Assembly: GCF_033118175.1 (NCBI RefSeq)
Contig: NC_083696.1
Span: 41,897,001-41,961,000 of the forward strand
Source of the DNA: Dama dama
Lineage: Eukaryota > Chordata > Mammalia > Artiodactyla > Cervidae
Length of the DNA stretch: 64,000 nt
Direction of reading: 5' to 3'
Positions within the stretch are counted from its first letter, which is position 1; every line of letters begins with the position of its first letter. Shown here piece after piece: positions 10,764 through 20,806 of this stretch. The translations under genes and the position numbers were made by a program. Under the pieces are notes generated by a model that was given only the letters and a program-made list of their open reading frames with translations, had not been told where the DNA came from and searched no databases.

Positions 10764-11243
10764 TCACATCCATACATGACTACTGGAAAAACCATAGCTT
10801 TGACTAGATGGACCTTTGTTGGCAAAGTAATGTCTCTTTTTTAATAAGCTATCTAGGTTGGTCATATGTTTTCTTCCAAGGAGCAAGCATCTTTTAATTT
10901 CATGACTGCAGTCACCATCTGCAGTGATTTTGGAGCCCAGAAAAATAAAGTCAGCCACTGTTTCCACTGTTTCTCCATTTATTTGCCATGAAGTGATGGG
11001 ACCAGATGCCATGATCTTAGTTTTCTGAATGTTGAGTTTTAAGCCAACTTTTTCATTCTCCTCTTTCACTTTCATCAAGAGGCTCTTTAGTTTTTCTTTA
11101 CTTTCTGCCATAAGGGTGGTATCATCTGCATATCTGAGGTTATTAATATTTCTCCTGGCAATCTTGATTCCAGGTTGTGCTTCCTCCAGCCCAGCATTTC
11201 TCATGAGATACTCTGCATATAAGTTAAATAAGCAGGGTAACAA
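10764..11243 (-). pseudogene. BovB reverse-transcriptase C-terminal part
   Basis: Frame of 159 codons encoding the catalytic palm end and thumb of the BovB reverse transcriptase. The active-site box is intact as RYADDTTLMAES, near residues 37-48. It is followed by the conserved LKSLLMKVKEE helix and KLNIQKTKIM. It overlaps the preceding frame (11201-11560) by about 40 bp in a different phase, so at least one frameshift separates the fingers/palm N-terminal half from the YADD half. The enzyme would prime reverse transcription of BovB RNA at a nicked target, but this copy has no endonuclease and is frameshifted, so it is dead. Confidence 0.9.
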
Positions 11244-11560
11244 TATCTAGCCTTGACATACTCCTTTCCCAATTTGGAACCAGTCTGTTGTTCTATGTCC
11301 AGTTCTGTTACTTCTTGACCTGCACACAGATTTCTCAAGAGGCAGGTAAGGTGGTCTGGTATTCCCATCACTTGAAGAATTTTCCACAGTTTATTGTGGT
11401 CCACACAGTCAAAGGCTTTGGCATAGTCAATAAAGCAGAAGTAGATGTTTTTCTGGAACTCTCCTGCTTTTTCAATGATCCAATGGATGTTGGCAATTTG
11501 ATCTCTGGTTTCTCTGCCTTTTCTAAATCCAGCTTGAACATCTGGAATTTCACGGTTCAC
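11201..11560 (-). pseudogene. BovB reverse-transcriptase middle part
   Basis: Frame of 119 codons covering the finger/palm region. The box QAGFRKGRETRDQIANIHWI lies at about residues 9-28 and the first catalytic motif FIDYAKAFDCVDHNKLWKIL at about residues 43-62. After LRNLCAGQEVTELDIEQQTG it runs out of phase with the YADD-bearing frame. The catalytic aspartate of the AFD motif is kept. Confidence 0.9.
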
Positions 11561-11716
11561 GTATTGCTGACGCCTGGCTTGGAGATTTTGAGCCTTACTT
11601 TACTAGCGTGTGAGATGAGGGTAATTGTGCAGTAGTTTGAGCATTCTTTGGCATTGCTTTTCTTAGGGGTTGGAATGAAAACCGACCTTTTCCAGTCCTG
11701 TGGCTACTCTGAGTTT

Positions 11717-12238
11717 TCAAATTTGCTGGCATATTGAGTGCAGCACTTTCACAGCATCATCTTTTAGGATTTGAAATAACTCAACTGGAATTCCATCACC
11801 TCCACTAGCTTTGTTTGTAGTGATGCTTCTTAAGGCCAACTTGACTTCACATTCCAGGATGTCTGGCTCTAGGTGAGCAATCACACTATCGTCATTACCT
11901 GGGTCATGAAGACCTTTTTTGTATAGTTCTTCTGTGTACTCTTGCCACCTTCTTATATCTTCTGCTTCTGTTAGGTCCATACCATTTCTGTCGTTCACTG
12001 AGCCCATCTTTGCATGAAATGTTCCCTTGGTATCTCTAATTTTCTTGAAGAGATCTCTAATCTTTCTTATTCTATTGCTTTCCTCTATTTGTTCGCATTG
12101 ATCATCGAGGAAGGCTTTCTTATCTCTCCTTGCTATTCTTTGGAATTCTGCATTCAAATGGGTATACCTTTCCTTTTCTCCTTTGCCTTTCACTTCTCTT
12201 CTTTTCATAGCTGTTTGTAAGCTATTGTCATAGTGCAT
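11717..12238 (-). pseudogene. BovB linker and reverse-transcriptase N-terminal part
   Basis: Frame of 173 codons. It starts within the linker after the endonuclease (LQTAMKRREVKGKGEKERY) and reaches the first reverse-transcriptase block (TNKASGGDGIPVELFQILKD) near its end. It stops at the LHSICQQI segment through a frameshift. The gap to the next frame (11560) holds the degraded HASKVMLKILQ-type region. Confidence 0.88.
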
Positions 12239-12480
12239 GTGTGGTGTCTGCCTTATTCTTTACTTAGACAAGTCTTTTGCCTCTCTTTGTCCTTGCCATG
12301 ATTATTCCCTTGAGACATTTACAGGGGACAAAGACTGGCTATTTACCCTGTTTCTGTTGTTACTTCCATTTCCTAGAGCAAACAGTGGACTGGTTGTAAA
12401 TTTCTCAACCGGAGCTCACCTATCTCTTGCCTCAGGAAGTGCAAAGAGGAGGCTGGCTGATTGAAAATGTCCAACCTGAA

Positions 12481-12907
12481 GCCAGTAGTCATGTATGGAT
12501 GTGAGAGTTGGACCATAAAGAAAGCTGAACACCGAAGAATTAGTGCTTTTTGAACTGTGGTGTTGGAGAAGACTCTTGAGAATCCCTTGGACTGCAAGGA
12601 GATCCAACCAGTCCATCCTAAAGGAAATCAGTCCTGAATATTCATTGGAAGGACTGATGCTGAAGCTGAAACTCCAATACTTTGGCCACCTGATGCAAAG
12701 AACTGACTCATTGGAAAAGACCCTGATGCTAGGAAAGATTGAAGGTGGGAGAAGGGGATGACAGAGGATGAGATGGTTGGATGGCATCACTGACTTGATG
12801 GACATGAGTTTGAGCAAGCTCTGGGAGTTGGTGATGGACAGGGAAGCCTGGTGTGCTGCAGTCCATGGGGTCTCAAAGAGTCGGACACGACTGAGCGACT
12901 GAACGAA
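12481..12907 (+). mobile_element. BovB 3' fragment
   Basis: Plus-strand BovB piece from CCAGTAGTCATGTATGGATG through the end of the reverse transcriptase and 3' UTR to CGACTGAGCGACTGAACGAA. It faces the element at 10352-12238, so their 3' regions form an inverted repeat with a spacer of about 1.6 kb. It ends just before similar host sequence repeats the flank at 12413 (see findings). Confidence 0.93.
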
Positions 12908-12997
12908 TCTGGAGCCTGTCTATCTCCTACCTCAGTCCCATGGTCAGGTTTTCAATCTCAGAGCCCAATGGTATGCTCAAAACTGTTAACGCAAGTT

Positions 12998-13640
12998 TGT
13001 AGGCCTAACGTACAGTGAGGCCAAATAAACTGAAACGTCAGAGTTTGGAGCAGAGAAAAGTTTATTGCAAGGAAATGTGAGGAGACCAGTGGCTTAAGCC
13101 CTGAGAAGCCTCAAGTTCCCCAAACGTTTCAGCAAAGCAGTTTTAAAGGGCAGGTGAGGGAGGGGAGTCACTGCTGACTTGTGCCCAGTTCTCTGATCAG
13201 CTTGTGCCCAGTTCTCTGATTGGTTGATGGTGAGGCAGCAGGGTGGGTTAGCATTACCCTTCCTTAGTCAGCAAGCAGTTCCTCCATTTGGCGTGGGGGG
13301 TGGGGTGGGGTGGTTCAGATATCTGAAACAACTCAGGAAATTTGCATCAAATACTATTATGTATGTACTTCCTGGAGAGGAGCTAAAGCAGAGGATATGG
13401 GGGAAGGTCCTCCCGGGTGGACCCCTTAGGGTCCTGCTCGGTTACAAAGCTGCATTTTGGATGATGAGAACAGCATTTTGCCGCACACAGCACATCCTTG
13501 CTTGAATCCTAGATTTCTGTCCTGTGACTTCCTTGTTTAATCTTGCCAGAGACTCCAAACAACATTATCTATCCTAGATACTGTCTCGTGGAATCTGCCA
13601 GGTCTTTTGGTAAGATTCTCTTAAAAGTGGGACGGTCAAG
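12998..13640 (-). mobile_element. endogenous-retrovirus LTR (approximate edges)
   Basis: LTR-like sequence read on the minus strand. AGTTTATTGCAAGG at about 13060 gives an antisense AATAAA, followed in minus-strand sense by a short R/U5-like tail that can end at TGTAGGCC (12998). It includes a local duplication (TTGTGCCCAGTTCTCTGAT at about 13180 and 13203). No coding sequence is attached, so it is probably a solo LTR. Confidence 0.6.
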
Positions 13641-13652
13641 ATCCATTGATTT

Positions 13653-14160
13653 TGTTGTAGCCATGCGTTCTGGGAAACAAACTCACTCAGAAGGACAGTG
13701 CAGATAGTGGAGTGCAGTTTATTACACCGGCGGGCCCAAGGCAGAGTCTCCTCTTAGCCGAGGACCCCGACCAGTTTTTGTGGAAACCTCATATACTCTA
13801 AGTGTATAAGGTTCCCTGAAACTAGTCTGAACAAAGGAAAAAGAAAGATACAACCAAAGTTAACCCATGATTCATATGCCTTAAGCCTAGGTAGTTAACA
13901 GTGGACAATTATCAATAGGCTTGTGGTCATACCCCAATAAGCATAATAGAACATAGGATTCTATTCGGTTACACAGATAATTAGGCTATTCTTTTAGGCA
14001 ACGGGGAGCCCTGGGGCTCTTCCTTCCAGGGGCCTGGTTTTTCAGTTGGTGTGTCGTTTCCATAGATACTGGGCAAATAGCTCAAAGTCCACAGTCTGGC
14101 CCGGGATGGAGTCCTGCTTTTAAGGTGGAGCCTGTTCTGTCTGTTTCCTCCTTCGGTTTC
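13653..14160 (-). mobile_element. second endogenous-retrovirus LTR, antisense
   Basis: Starts at TGTTGTAGCCATGCG, giving a CA terminus in minus-strand sense. GCAGTTTATTACACC at about 13707 yields an antisense AATAAA. The upstream part is AT-rich and U3-like. It differs in sequence from the LTR at 12998-13640, so the two are not the paired LTRs of one provirus. The far edge is uncertain. Confidence 0.65.
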
Positions 14161-14167
14161 TCCTTTT

Positions 14168-14389
14168 TTTGTGCTGTTTTGTGCTTCAGTCGTGTCTGAC
14201 TCTTTGCAACTCCATGGACTGTAGCCCACCAGGCTCCTCTGCCCACGGGATTCTCCTTGCAAGAACACTGGAGTGGGCTGCCATTTCCTTCTTCAGGGGC
14301 TCTTCCCAACCCAGGAATCTAATCGGCTTTTCTTATGTCTCCTCCATTGGCAGGTGGGTTCTTTATCACCTGTGCCACCTGGGAAGGCA
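14168..14389 (-). mobile_element. Bov-tA SINE
   Basis: Antisense unit bounded by the duplication CTCCTTTT (14160-14167 and 14390-14397). The head reads TGTGCCACCTGGGAAGGC. It inserted at the edge of the LTR-like sequence. Confidence 0.93.
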
Positions 14390-14397
14390 CTCCTTTT

Positions 14398-15033
14398 CTT
14401 AGGAGGAACTACCTCAGTATATCCCAGATTACTGGACCTTTAAAAACTTCATGGATGTGGCAGGTCTCTGGGTCTTTGTAGGGCTCGTATCCCATCCTCA
14501 GTACACACATCTTAGCAGGGCTTCTGAGTAGTTGCTGCTTCCTGCTCACCAAACCTGTTATGATGCTCTATCAGTATAATGGGTCAGTTTGATGTTTTGT
14601 GGCATGTTTAGAAAGCCAAACTTCCTCTGAATTAGATGGTGACAGAGAGCAGAAGAGCTAAGTGGATCTGGGGCAAGACCACTAAAACATAAGCTCTGCA
14701 TTCCAAGTGAATGCAAACTTGTTCTGATTCTTTTAGAAGGGGATTGAAAAGAATGCATTCACCTGATTGAGAATCACGTACAAGGATTGACAGCTGTGTG
14801 GACCTGTTCTGCCAAAGCTATCTGGCAAAAAAAATTGCAATCAAGGCTACCACTCTTATTTTTATGATGGTCCATTGTCATATTCATGATCTTGCATGAT
14901 CAGATTTTGCTGATGAATATAAGGGGCTATGATGGGGAACCACTGCCTTGTACCATTTAAGTCTTTGAGGGTGATGCTAGTCTGTCGTTTCATCTAAGAT
15001 GTGGATATCACTGCAGTTTTACTCTCTTGGCAC
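14398..15033. other. unique sequence, enhancer-like in its second half
   Basis: No gene is seen. From about 14755 to 15010 the sequence is complex, AT-leaning and repeat-free. It contains GATTGACAGCTGTG (a TGACAG-type TALE-homeodomain core overlapping an E-box) and ATTGCAATCAA. Such composition is typical of conserved non-coding DNA, but conservation cannot be judged here. Confidence 0.35.
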
Positions 15034-15063
15034 TGTGTGTGTGTGTGTGCGCGCGCGCGCGTG
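15034..15063. repeat. (TG)n(CG)n alternating tract
   Basis: Thirty bases of strict pyrimidine-purine alternation, TG repeats switching to CG repeats. This is the classic Z-DNA-prone pattern and retains seven consecutive CpG steps. Confidence 0.95.
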
Positions 15064-15099
15064 AGTGTGCAAAGGCTTCACTTGGCGATCCTCATGACT

Positions 15100-15319
15100 C
15101 TACTTTGTTGTTGTTGTTGTTTAGTTGCTAAGTTGTGTCCAACTCTTTGTGACCCCGTGGACTGTAGCCCGCCAGGCTCCTCTGTCCATGGGGTTTCCTA
15201 GGGCAACAGTACTGGAGTGGGTTGCCATTTCTTCCTCCAGGGAGTCTTCTTGACCCAGGAATCGAACCTGTGACTCCTGCATTGCAGGTGGATTCTTTAT
15301 TGCCTAGCCACTGGGGAAG
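15100..15319 (-). mobile_element. Bov-tA SINE
   Basis: Antisense unit with a (TTG)n tail at 15105-15121 and head GCCACTGGGGAAG. It is bounded by the 8-bp duplication TCATGACT (15092-15099, 15320-15327). Confidence 0.93.
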
Positions 15320-15443
15320 TCATGACTTCATGTAGTTTCTTTGAAAGTTGATCTTAGGAACACTGGAAGGGGAGAGGGCAAGTGGTACGAAGAAGGGAAG
15401 AAAGCTGAGAAGGGTATATTATAGTTCAGGTTACTACTGTGGG

Positions 15444-15669
15444 AAAAAAGTGAAACAAAAGTGAAAGTGTTAGTCAACCAGTCGTGTCTCTTTGTGATCC
15501 CATGGGCTGTAGCCCACCAGGCTCCTCTGTCCATGGAATTCTCCAGGCAAGAATGCTGGAGGGGGTTGCCATTTCCTTCTCCAGGGGATCTTCCTGACCC
15601 AGGGATGGAACCCTGGTCTCCTGCATTGCAGGCAGATTCTTTACCATCTGCGCCACTAGCTTTATTCCC
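15444..15669 (-). mobile_element. Bov-tA SINE
   Basis: Antisense unit bounded by the 11-bp duplication ACTACTGTGGG (15433-15443, 15670-15680). It ends in the A-rich/GTGAAAGTG tail and begins (antisense) at ATCTGCGCCACTAG. Confidence 0.94.
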
Positions 15670-15680
15670 ACTACTGTGGG

Positions 15681-16291
15681 GACCTGGGCTCAATTCTACT
15701 AGGAAACCTGGAAACAGATGAGGGCATTCTTCTGAGTTCTCTTACCCAAGGATCGTTGGCTGATGGCTTCTCCTAGGCATATTGACTCAGAACTTCCGAA
15801 CTGTCCTGTGGATTTGCAGGATGAAGGAAAGCTCTCATGCAGAGAGAGATATATGCTGGCAGCAGGATGTCACCAAAATGGGGATCTGGGGAGGTCATTG
15901 ACAGCATCTTTTACTGAGAGGTATGTTCAAAGTCCAAAAAGTCCATTAAGAGAGGCAGTGGCTTGAGGTCATTCCTCAGTGTATACCAGGCAGGCTGGGG
16001 ACTTGAGATGACAGCCAACCCATATTGGTCATTAAGAAGCAGCAAGTGGGCTGCAAGAAAGAGCACGCTGTGATCAGAAAACTTGGCACAGTCCAGGTCT
16101 GTCAGTGACCAAAGATTTTTGCAACTGGGGTAGAGGGCTTGCTATCAAGGGTCAGGGGTGGACCAACCCTTGGGGTTGGGTGGGGCATATGTTTTGTGAT
16201 TCATTAAGGACTGAGACTGGGCAGGGCTGTTAATCTGCTGAAGAGTGAGGTGGAGCTGAACTCTTCAGACATTTAGGGAGTTCACTTAATC
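15681..16291. other. unique sequence, nothing recognised
   Basis: Repeat-poor sequence without a convincing frame, RNA or regulatory signature. Confidence 0.45.
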
Positions 16292-16484
16292 CAGTGATTT
16301 TTAACTCTTTCTCTGAAAACCCTACAGGTGATAGAGGTGCCTCCAGGCTCTGGAATCCACCAAAGGGTGGGCTGCTACGCCTCCACTCCCATCTCAAGTA
16401 CGGTCACTTTTGTTTGCTGTCTTCTGGGTCAGCTTGTGTTTGAAACAGTATTTCTGCTTCTAAAAGAGTGCTGGAAAACCACTG
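16292..16484. mobile_element. hAT-type MITE (probable)
   Basis: Short element with terminal inverted repeats CAGTGATTTTTAAC (16292-16305) and GGAAAACCACTG (16473-16484), the CAGTGGTTTT style of mammalian hAT-Charlie miniature transposons. The flanking 8-bp duplication is not clearly preserved. It has no coding capacity. Confidence 0.6.
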
Positions 16485-17434
16485 ATCTAAGCAATCTGCG
16501 ACGCTCTGATTGATCTACCTTTGTGTGAATCCATTTGCCAAGTCAGAGGGTCAGGTCTTGGGGCAACTGGTGTCCTGCGCTGGAGGCCTTGACACTCAGG
16601 GAATGTCCCTGGGCCACAGAGCCATTTACAAATTGTACTTCTTCCATCTTCCCTCTAAAACCAGAGGAAGTGGGGAAGTTAAGGCATCTCCCACATAACA
16701 TGGGTTTATCTTGGGATACTGCTTCACTGGGAGCCCCCGGTGAAGGTGTCAATTCATTTCCAAGTCAGAAGGATTTCACATGGTCTTTTTATCTGCCTCT
16801 GCTCCAAACCCCAGCTACATTTGGACTTGGCAGACACATTCTCCTTCCTCATGGCCTCTGCTGGCCCAGCACCTTGGACAGGGACACAGGAGGCTGTTTC
16901 CAAGACTATTTCTCTCAGGAGGACAATTTACTCTCTGCTCTGTGCATGTCAGCAGAGCTCTTAAATTTTGAAGACAGTTGGATGAAATTGAATGTAGCCA
17001 ATTTGCATCTTCAAATCGATTTTGTATACATGGGCGTGTGCACTCACCTCTCTGGGGACAAGGGAGGAATAATGTTTGATGGCTCATGAGCAATAAGTTG
17101 GCAATTTGCTCTGTTTGTCTTTGACCATGGGCTCTGTGACCTGGTGCCTCAGTTTCTATAAAATGGGATGGAGTGGGCTGGGTGTTTTCTGAAATCTATT
17201 TTGGCTTTAGTATTCACATTTTGTACCTCTGGGGAAAAAGAGATAAAAAAGCCAAAGGTCCACGTTACCCTGTGCAGCCGAAGTGCAGCTCAGTTTGGGG
17301 AGAGTAAAAGTGTGCTTTGCAGTCTTGGCCTCAGACCCAGGCTCAGTGGATGTTGTCATGATGAGCAGGTTTGGAAGTGTGGAGGGGGAGGGAGCAGCCT
17401 TCTTGCGCTCATCCTGCTGCAGGCTCCCTGTAAC
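16485..17434. other. unique sequence, nothing recognised
   Basis: An open frame runs from 16535 to 17089 on the plus strand but shows no domain and is overlapped by others. A short MIR-like scrap (TGACCTGGTGCCTCAGTTTC) lies at about 17137-17165. Confidence 0.4.
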
Positions 17435-17570
17435 CGTGATTGGCTGTGGGTGATGCAGAGGGTTATCACATCTCTCCGAGCCTCAATTGCCATGACCATA
17501 ATGAGGCTAAACATAGCTGCCTCCTAGGATGGCTGAGAAGAATAACCAGGAATGCCTAAGATATAGGCAC
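17435..17570 (+). mobile_element. MIR SINE fragment
   Basis: CGAGCCTCAATTGCCATGACC and AATGAGGCTAAACATAGC, then CTCCTAGG, follow the order of the MIR 3' half (cytosine-rich CCTCA box, AAATGAGG box, CTCATAGG box). It is strongly diverged. Confidence 0.55.
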
Positions 17571-17985
17571 TCATCGATTTTAGGTCCTGGTCTTGGATCT
17601 GGAATGGTAGATTTTGGCACAAACCTGGCAAAGCTCATTTCTTCTCATCTCCTCATCTTTATCTTGTACTGTTCCCACAGCTCAAGGACTTTTTCCTGCA
17701 ATTGTCCTCTCTTTCTCCCGCATCATTAATTTTTACCTCTCTGCCCTGTACTGGAGTGTTCCCATCAGAATACAAACATGTTATAATATCTTCAATTTTT
17801 AAAAAAGTCTCCTTTGACCCCCACATCCCTCTTCAGCTGCTGTTCAACTTCTCTGCTGGCGTTGACAGTGAAACTTATCAGTAACTTGCTTTTTTTCCAC
17901 TTTCTCACCACTCATTCTCCCATAAGCCCATTCCAATCAAGTCTTCATTCCTACCACCTAGCTGAAATAGCTTTTGCCAAGGTTG

Positions 17986-18193
17986 AAAATGAGTGAAAGT
18001 GTTAGTTGCTCAGTTGTGTCTTACTCTTTGTGACCCCATGGACTGTAGCTTCTATCCACGGAATTCTCCAGGCAAGAGTATTGGAGGGGGCAGCCATTCC
18101 CTTCTCCAGGGAATCTTTCCAACCCAGGGTTCTTCCCAAACCTGGGTCTCCTGCATTGCAGGCAGATTCTTTATCTTCTGAGCCACCACGGAA
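17986..18193 (-). mobile_element. Bov-tA SINE in L2
   Basis: Antisense unit bounded by a 16-bp duplication with two differences: GCTTTTGCCAAGGTTG (17970-17985) and GCTCTTGCCAACGTTG (18194-18209). The duplicated bases are L2 sequence, which proves the order of insertion. Confidence 0.95.
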
Positions 18194-18835
18194 GCTCTTG
18201 CCAACGTTGCTTATTGCTAAATTCAATGGTCAATGCAGAGTCCTCATGTTGACCTGTCAGTAGCATTTGTCACAGCTGATCACTGTATTTCTTGCAACAC
18301 TTTTTCCTCTTGGCTCACACTCACTGTTTTCTTTACCAGTCATCTGTGCTGGATTTTCCTCTTCCTAACCTTTTACTATTGAAGTTCCCCAGAACTTAGT
18401 TCTTCTCTATGTTTCTACTAATATGTATATCTCCAATCCCAGCTCCAACCTCATTCCCCTGATTACAGACAGATATATTCAACTTGCTCAATACTGCTGC
18501 TTGGTTGTCTCATAGGCATCCTGAATTTAACATATCCTAAGCTGAACACATCTTCGAAACTGGTAATCACATCCTCATTTCAGTAATGTGAGAGTGACCT
18601 TAACCAGATTTTCAGGCCAAACACCTTACACTCATCTTTGATGTCTCTCTTCCTCTCATTCTATCTAATCCATCAGTAGAACAAGGAAGTTCTCTCTGTG
18701 TTTGAAATAATCCCACCCCAATTCCTTCTTCCTTCCTCCCCCACAGCCATCCTGGAGCAAGTAACCAAGACCTCTTCCTAACTCTTGGAAGAGTCCACTA
18801 ACTCATCTCTTTGCTTCTGTTCTTCTTATAGTTTG

Positions 18836-18988
18836 TTATAGTTCAGTAGCTACTTCATGTCTGACTCTTTGCGACCTCATGGACTGCAGCATGCCAGGCT
18901 TTTCTGTCCTTCACTGTTTCCTAAAATTTGCTCAAACTCATGTCCTTTGAGTTGGGGATGCCATCCAACCATCTCATCCTCTATCTTA
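18836..18988 (-). mobile_element. BovB 3' end fragment
   Basis: Antisense copy of the last 150 bp of BovB: GTTCAGTAGCTACTTCATGT, then ACTGCAGCATGCCAGGC, AAACTCATGTCCTTTGAGT and CCATCCAACCATCTCATCC. It is shorter than usual and lies inside the L2. Confidence 0.85.
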
Positions 18989-19009
18989 GGATAATTATGG
19001 TTTAGAGTG

Positions 19010-19305
19010 ATAGTTTTATTTTATTTTTAATTTTTTGAAGTATAGTTGATTTACAATGTTGTGTTAATTTCTACTGTACAGCAAAGTGAGTCATCCATAT
19101 ATGTCTATATGTGTAAAATCTTTTTCTATATTCTTTTCCATTATGGTTTATCACTAGATATTGAATATAATTCCTTGTGCTATACCATAAGACCTTGTTG
19201 TTTATTCATTCTATGTATAGTAGTTTGCATCTGCAAGTCCCAAACTCCCCCAAACCCCTCCTCTATTCCCCTCCCTCTTGGCAACCACAGCCTGTTCTCT
19301 GTGTG
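19010..19305 (-). mobile_element. L1 3' end (artiodactyl type)
   Basis: Antisense L1 3' UTR: TTTTTGAAGTATAGTTGATT, ACTGTACAGCAAAGTGAGTC, TCCATTATGGTTTATCACTA and AGACCTTGTTGTTTATTC. It is homologous to 38430-39910 in this window and also lies within the L2. Confidence 0.85.
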
Positions 19306-20105
19306 GAATGATAATTTAAAAACATTGTCAGATCATGTTACAAATCAGCGCAAAACAATCCAGTACATTCTAATTTTACTCAGGTAAGTGCTACATGATC
19401 TGGAACTTTTCTACTCTCTGATCTCACTGTTGTCCTTTGCGCACTCGGTCCTAACCACATTATTCTCTAATGTGCTGAGATGATCTCACCCCAGGGCCTT
19501 TGCACCTGCTATTCTGTCTGCCTGGGATGCTCGTCTGCCCACTGTCATTCTGTTCACTTCCTTACTTCATTCAAGCCTCTACACAAATGACACTTCCTCA
19601 GAGAGCCTTCTGTGAACATCCTACCTAAAACACACCTTTGTCATTCTCTATCCACTAATTCTACTTTTTATTTTTAAACTTTAACAGCTTTATTGAGGTA
19701 TAATTGGCACACATGCATATTTAAAGTACACCATTTTTATAAGTTTTGACATATCCATCAGTGAAACCATCAGCACAATCAAGATAATGAACCATCCATT
19801 ACTCCCAAACGTCTACTTTTGTTGCTTTGTAATCTCTTCCTGCCTCTCCTCACACATAAGCAATTGCTGATCTGCCTTCTGTTGCTACAGATAAGCTTGC
19901 ATTTTCTAGAACTCATACAAATGGTATGTATTCTTTTGTAATCTGGCTTCTCTCACTCAACACATTTATTTTGAGATTCATCCATGTCATACTGAGTATC
20001 ATTTCTTTTTATTGCTGAGTATTATTTCATTGTGTGTTGATCCATTCACCTATTGCTACATGGAATATTTCTAATTGTTGGTTATTACAAATAAAGATAT
20101 GGTGG

Positions 20106-20294
20106 CTGCTGCTGTTTAGTCACTATGTCGTGTCCGAATTTGCAACCCCATGGACTGTAGCCTGTCAGAATCCTCTGTCCATGGGATTTCCCAGGCAAGA
20201 AAACTGGAGTTGATTGCCATTTCCTTCTTCTCCAGGGGATCTTTCTCAACAAGAGATCAAACCCACGTCTCCTGCTTGGCCGGTGGATTCTTTA
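20106..20294 (-). mobile_element. Bov-tA SINE in L1
   Basis: Antisense unit bounded by the perfect 13-bp duplication AAAGATATGGTGG (20093-20105, 20295-20307). The tRNA-like end is truncated at GCCGGTGGATTCTTT, so the usual GAGCCACCAGGGAAGCCC is missing. Confidence 0.94.
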
Positions 20295-20565
20295 AAAGAT
20301 ATGGTGGACATTCATGTAAAAGGCTTGGGTGAACACATTTTTTCCTTTCTTTTGGGTAAATACCTTAAAACATAATGATTAAGTTATATGGTAGGCATAT
20401 GTTTGATTTTTAAGAAACTGTCAAATTATTATCTGAAATATCTGTACCACTTTACAGATAAACCAGTATTGTATATGAATTCCAGTTCCTCTTCATCCTT
20501 GCCAATACTCAGTAAATCTAAAAGCTGTCTTGTGGTAGCTCATTGAGGTTTTAATTTGAATTTCT

Positions 20566-20806
20566 TACTTTGGCCACCTCATGCGAAGAGCTGACTCATT
20601 GGAAAAGACCCTGATGCTGGGAAGGATTGGGGGCAGGAGGAGAAGGGGATGACAGGATGAGATGGCTGGATGGCATCACTGATTCGATGGACATGAGTTT
20701 GGATAAACTCTGGGAGTTGGTGATGGACAGGGAGGCCTGGAGTGCTGTGGTTCATGGGGTCGCAAAGAGTCAGACACGACTGAGCGACTGAACTGAACTG
20801 AATTAC
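20566..20806 (+). mobile_element. BovB 3' fragment in L1
   Basis: Plus-strand BovB tail from CTTTGGCCACCTCATGCG to CTGAACTGAACTGAATT, including the AACTG tail units. It interrupts L1 sequence that continues on both sides. Confidence 0.92.

Larger units (their letters stand above)
10352..12238 (-). mobile_element. BovB LINE, 5'-truncated (1.9 kb)
   Basis: Minus-strand BovB (RTE clade). The 3' end is the AACTG-type tail seen here as GTTCAGTTCAGTTCAG, followed inward by the 3' UTR, the end of the reverse transcriptase and its N-terminal half. The 5' end at 12238 falls within the linker between endonuclease and reverse transcriptase, so the endonuclease is missing. The coding strand is broken into three frames: 12238-11717, 11560-11201 and 11243-10764. 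Confidence 0.95.
17655..19660 (+). mobile_element. L2 LINE, long ancient copy split by younger inserts
   Basis: Sense L2 with the reverse-transcriptase region still alignable: CCCATCAGAATACAAACATG (about 17760), CAGTAGCATTTGTCACAGC (18258) and TTCCCCAGAACTTAGTTCTT (the PQGSVL region, about 18385). The 3' region follows: CCAGGGCCTTTGCACCTGC and CAAATGACACTTCCTCAGAG (19493-19598). Insertions at 17986-18193, 18836-18988 and about 19010-19305 interrupt it, and an old L1 follows. Many stop codons show an inert fossil. Confidence 0.85.

Noticed and set aside
12998..14160. a complete provirus bounded by two LTRs
   Set aside because: The two LTR-like sequences are not similar to each other and only about 12 bp separate them, so there is no internal region.
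16535..17089. 184-codon plus-strand frame
   Set aside because: No domain or repeat of codon-like structure, and shorter frames overlap it in other phases. Not supported as a gene.
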